NCBI GenBank assembly: GCA_020056045.1
Contig: JAGVIM010000010.1
Coordinates: 1-5,974 of the forward strand
DNA length: 5,974 bases
Direction: 5' to 3'
Origin: Nanobdellota archaeon
GTDB taxonomy: Archaea > Nanobdellota > Nanobdellia > Pacearchaeales > GW2011-AR1
In this document: positions 4,276 to 5,974 of the stretch, one piece after another
Layout of the letters: every line of letters begins with the position of its first letter
Numbering within the stretch: the stretch's first letter is position 1
Translations under genes and position numbers: made by a program
The notes under the pieces: model-generated
The model's input: the letters and a program-made list of their open reading frames with translations, nothing else
Told to the model about the DNA's origin: nothing
The model's database searches: none

Positions 4276-4872
4276 TTATCTAAACTTCTTTGTAAGAAGT
4301 TTTCCAAGATAATAAGCACTTCCAAAAACAACTATCCCGGGAATTAAAGTTAAACCTAAAGTTGGGATAAGAAGGCTTGTCCCAATAATTCCCAATGCTC
4401 CTGCCCCAATACTTTCCAATAAGTCAACAACACGAGGAACAGAATCTTCAACCCCTTTTTGCAAAGCATCAATCTGCATTATCATTTTTTCTTTTTTAAG
4501 AATTCTAATTTTTCTATCTTCTTCAGATACAATCAACACAAGATTATCTCCATATGCAGCACTTAATGCAGCACTATGTCTTGTTCCAAAATTTTTAAAA
4601 GTTTTTGTGCTTTCAATCATTGCCCCATAAGCAGTCATTATCCCATTTTTATCTATAATAACAGCACCGTCCATTAATGCCAATGATTCTAATAATTTTG
4701 GATTATCAGCCACATTAAAAGGGGGAACTGTTTGATCAACCATTGTTTTATATTTAACATCTCCAACTACAAATAAAGCACCCTCTCCTCGTTTAGCTAT
4801 TCTTAACCCAACTACAATAAGAGTTTTCTGAATATTTTTCATCTTTGTTTTATTAAAAATTTTATCAACCAT
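4276..4872 (-). CDS. Diadenylate cyclase (DisA_N/DAC) domain protein with hydrophobic C-terminal tail
   Basis: Enzymes of this family join two ATP molecules into c-di-AMP, a signal used by many archaea and bacteria for osmotic and envelope control. The 198-aa protein is a single DAC domain. GEGALFVVGD (29-38) is the first strand motif, LALMDGAVIIDKNG (64-77) holds the D68-G69-A70 catalytic/ATP motif, NFGTRHSAA (94-102) matches the T-R-H-R loop but with serine at the last position, and LVLIVSEED (111-119) is the conserved VSEE strand. Residues 156-193 form a long hydrophobic, glycine/proline-containing stretch ending in KLLTKKFR, probably a membrane hairpin or amphipathic anchor at the C-terminus. 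Bacterial CdaA has its membrane helices at the N-terminus. There is no DisA DNA-binding domain. A TATA element 25 bp from the ATG suggests a leaderless single-gene transcript. Activity is likely but unproven because of R-to-S. Confidence 0.87.
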   Translation of the reverse strand: MVDKIFNKTKMKNIQKTLIVVGLRIAKRGEGALFVVGDVKYKTMVDQTVPPFNVADNPKLLESLALMDGAVIIDKNGIMTAYGAMIESTKTFKNFGTRHSAALSAAYGDNLVLIVSEEDRKIRILKKEKMIMQIDALQKGVEDSVPRVVDLLESIGAGALGIIGTSLLIPTLGLTLIPGIVVFGSAYYLGKLLTKKFR

Positions 4873-4893
4873 GTTAATATAAGTTAAAATATA

Positions 4894-4901
4894 TTTTTAA
4901 A
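4894..4901 (-). promoter_or_regulatory. TATA box of the diadenylate cyclase gene (leaderless)
   Basis: TTTAAAAA, within GTTTAAAAATATA, is centred about 25 bp from the ATG at 4872, the same spacing as at the 167-aa gene, and no Shine-Dalgarno sequence is present. The core GTTTAAAAAT is shared with the promoter of the next gene upstream. Confidence 0.55.
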
Positions 4902-4943
4902 CATTACTAATAATATTTAAAGCTTATGAATCATCAAATCCTA

Positions 4944-5336
4944 CTATTTAACAATAATTCTCCCATTCAAACTAGGATTTACTGAACAACTATAATCATA
5001 AATTCCATCTAAAGCAAAAAACTTAGTATAATTTTCTCCATATTTTAACAAATCAGAACTTTCATTGATATTATTAAAATTAATTGTATAATTACCAGAA
5101 CCCAGATTTTTCCAAACAACTAATTCTCCTTTTTCAATAGTTAAATTAGATGGGAAAAAACCATAATCTCTTATATCAACATAAGAAATCTTTGTATTTA
5201 ATAATAAACTATTTCTTTCTGTATTTGAAAGATTTGGATTTTCTTTATGGATTATTTTTAGGAGAAGAAATACTAACACTACGGCTAGAATAATCAAAAA
5301 TAAACTTACAAGAAAAATCCAAGTTCTTGGCTTCAT
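4944..5336 (-). CDS. Membrane-anchored cupredoxin-fold protein lacking most copper ligands
   Basis: The 130-aa product has an N-terminal anchor (hydrophobic 7-26, preceded by KPR) and a linker, then a cupredoxin-like domain outside the cell at about 50-130. The fold is visible in order: VDIRDYGFFPSNLTIEKGE (53-71), LVVWKNLGSGNYTINF (72-87), the YGENYTKFFALDGIYDYSC stretch (99-117), and NPSLNGRIIVK (120-130). In copper-binding relatives the second block reads N-x-D-x-x-x-HT and the end reads C-x-x-HP-x-M-x-G. Here Y83 replaces the first His, C117 is kept, N120 replaces the second His, and L123 replaces Met. Three of four ligands are therefore gone while the framework residues (W75, G111, Y113, Y115, P121, G125) remain. 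It is probably not a type 1 copper protein; a structural or binding role is likely. The start has AGGGG five bases upstream and its own TATA box. Confidence 0.8.
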   Translation of the reverse strand: MKPRTWIFLVSLFLIILAVVLVFLLLKIIHKENPNLSNTERNSLLLNTKISYVDIRDYGFFPSNLTIEKGELVVWKNLGSGNYTINFNNINESSDLLKYGENYTKFFALDGIYDYSCSVNPSLNGRIIVK

Positions 5337-5341
5337 AATAA

Positions 5342-5346
5342 CCCCT
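5342..5346 (-). promoter_or_regulatory. Shine-Dalgarno AGGGG of the cupredoxin-like gene
   Basis: AGGGG lies five bases before the ATG at 5336 and supports that start. Confidence 0.55.
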
Positions 5347-5374
5347 TAAGCATTGATAAAACAAGCTAAATTCA

Positions 5375-5382
5375 TTTTTAAA
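5375..5382 (-). promoter_or_regulatory. TATA box of the cupredoxin-like gene
   Basis: TTTAAAAA, within GGTTTAAAAATG, predicts a start near 5352 and a leader of about 16 bases that contains the AGGGG site. The motif matches the one before the diadenylate cyclase gene, but here the mRNA would be leadered. Confidence 0.5.
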
Positions 5383-5407
5383 CCTTATGAGTCAGCTTTT
5401 ATTGAAA

Positions 5408-5430
5408 GAAAAAGAGTACTCTACTTTTTC
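5408..5430 (-). terminator. Hairpin over the stop codon of the surface protein gene
   Basis: GAAAAAG and CTTTTTC form a 7-bp stem with a nine-base loop, and the TAG stop (5423-5421) lies in the loop. The right arm ends in TTTTTC and TTTC follows, so it may slow or end transcription. It is A/T-rich and could be a chance repeat. Confidence 0.35.
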
Positions 5431-5974
5431 AAGAATTTTTTCCAAATTAAATAAGTAATGCCTAAAATAAAGATAATTAAAACCAAAATTATAACAATTT
5501 TAAAAGTAATATCATTAAACAAAGAATCTTCGCCTACTAAATTATTATCAAGAGAATTATTAATTGTATTACTATCTTTTTTATTATCCTGTTTTTTTTC
5601 AATATTTAAAAAATTGTTAAGATTAACTTTTTTTATTTCTTTAGTATTGTTATAAATAACAAGCCTATATTTGTCATTTGAAGGAACAACATACGGAACG
5701 AAAACATCAAAATAAACCTCATCTAATTCTTCAACTCGGCTTATAGACTGATTGTTATTAGGATTAATAGTATCATAAATAGTAACTAAAGGTATTTTAA
5801 AAAAATTCCTGGAGATTATCTGATCCTCTTTATCAATAAGTTCAATAAGATAATCCCCTCCAGATTGACGAAGAAGTCCTTCTAAATTAACAGTATTAAT
5901 ATTTTTAAGTTCTAAATTTCCAGATTTATAATGTAAAGAAACATTATAATAAGGAATAGCATTAACTTGTTGTA
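5421..5974 (-). CDS. Surface protein with C-terminal membrane anchor, C-terminal part (5' end outside window)
   Basis: An open minus-strand frame enters from the right edge (first full codon at 5972) and ends in TAG at 5423-5421, giving 183 residues. No family is recognised. The visible part reads as beta-rich extracellular sequence, with YYNVSLHYKSGNLELK, GGDYLIELIDKEDQIISR, ISRVEELDEVYFDVFVPYVVP and KYRLVIYNN, the pattern of one or two Ig-like or similar sandwich domains. A polar, low-complexity linker rich in N, D, K and S follows, then a single hydrophobic helix (about FKIVIILVLIIFILGITYLI) and a basic end WKKFLKK. This is a type I, C-terminally anchored topology, so a signal peptide is expected at the missing N-terminus. 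The next gene has its own promoter, so this gene probably ends its own transcript. A plus-strand frame across 5458-5655 is its shadow. Confidence 0.8.
   Translation of the reverse strand, partial: QQVNAIPYYNVSLHYKSGNLELKNINTVNLEGLLRQSGGDYLIELIDKEDQIISRNFFKIPLVTIYDTINPNNNQSISRVEELDEVYFDVFVPYVVPSNDKYRLVIYNNTKEIKKVNLNNFLNIEKKQDNKKDSNTINNSLDNNLVGEDSLFNDITFKIVIILVLIIFILGITYLIWKKFLKK

Noticed and set aside
5458..5655. Plus-strand 65-aa frame rich in Leu/Ile/Ser
   Set aside because: It lies opposite the surface-protein gene, which has a coherent linker and membrane anchor in the minus frame.
1..5974. CRISPR array, insertion sequence, toxin-antitoxin or restriction genes
   Set aside because: No regularly spaced repeats, terminal repeats with a transposase, or motifs of such systems were seen on either strand. 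The MazG-like protein is an enzyme of the pyrophosphohydrolase family and has no MazEF relation.

Overview
The window looks like a piece of chromosome from a small-genome, strongly AT-rich archaeon, most likely of the DPANN type (Pacearchaeota/Woesearchaeota-like). The evidence is an archaeal-type phenylalanyl-tRNA synthetase beta subunit of 557 aa, a tRNA-Thr with a canonical 37/38 archaeal intron and a U73 discriminator with no encoded CCA, TATA boxes about 25 bp upstream of start codons that imply leaderless mRNAs, and several small membrane proteins that I associate with these lineages. The lineage call is inference; no search was run.

Layout. Positions 1-2556 (+ strand) are one tightly packed operon: the end of an ASCH/DUF3850-like protein, a 32-aa membrane microprotein, a 97-aa membrane protein whose head resembles that microprotein, a MazG-like nucleotide pyrophosphohydrolase, and pheT. 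Junctions are either TAA-A-ATG with a one-base gap or a short ATG/TAA overlap, so translational coupling is likely. pheT converges on a minus-strand gene for an uncharacterised 167-aa protein (2591-3094); a perfect 8-bp inverted repeat sits in the 34-bp gap between them. A stretch of about 350 bp without a long ORF follows (3095-3443), with several hairpins that may belong to one or more RNAs. Next comes the intron-containing tRNA-Thr(GGU) on the minus strand (3444-3550).

From 3588 to the right edge all genes are on the minus strand: two adjacent small membrane proteins that align to each other without gaps (66 and 126 aa), a diadenylate cyclase (DisA_N/DAC) domain protein with a hydrophobic C-terminal tail, a membrane-anchored cupredoxin-fold protein that has lost most copper ligands, and the C-terminal part of a surface protein with a C-terminal membrane anchor.

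How they fit together. The left operon combines translation (PheT) with probable nucleotide-pool cleaning (MazG) and envelope proteins of unknown role. The right side is envelope and signalling: c-di-AMP synthesis, a redesigned cupredoxin and small membrane proteins, several with their own TATA box. I see no mobile element, CRISPR array, restriction system or phage gene. The points most worth following are the two small membrane-protein paralogue pairs, the ligand-less cupredoxin, the structured 3146-3443 region, and the A3:G70 mismatch in the tRNA acceptor stem.
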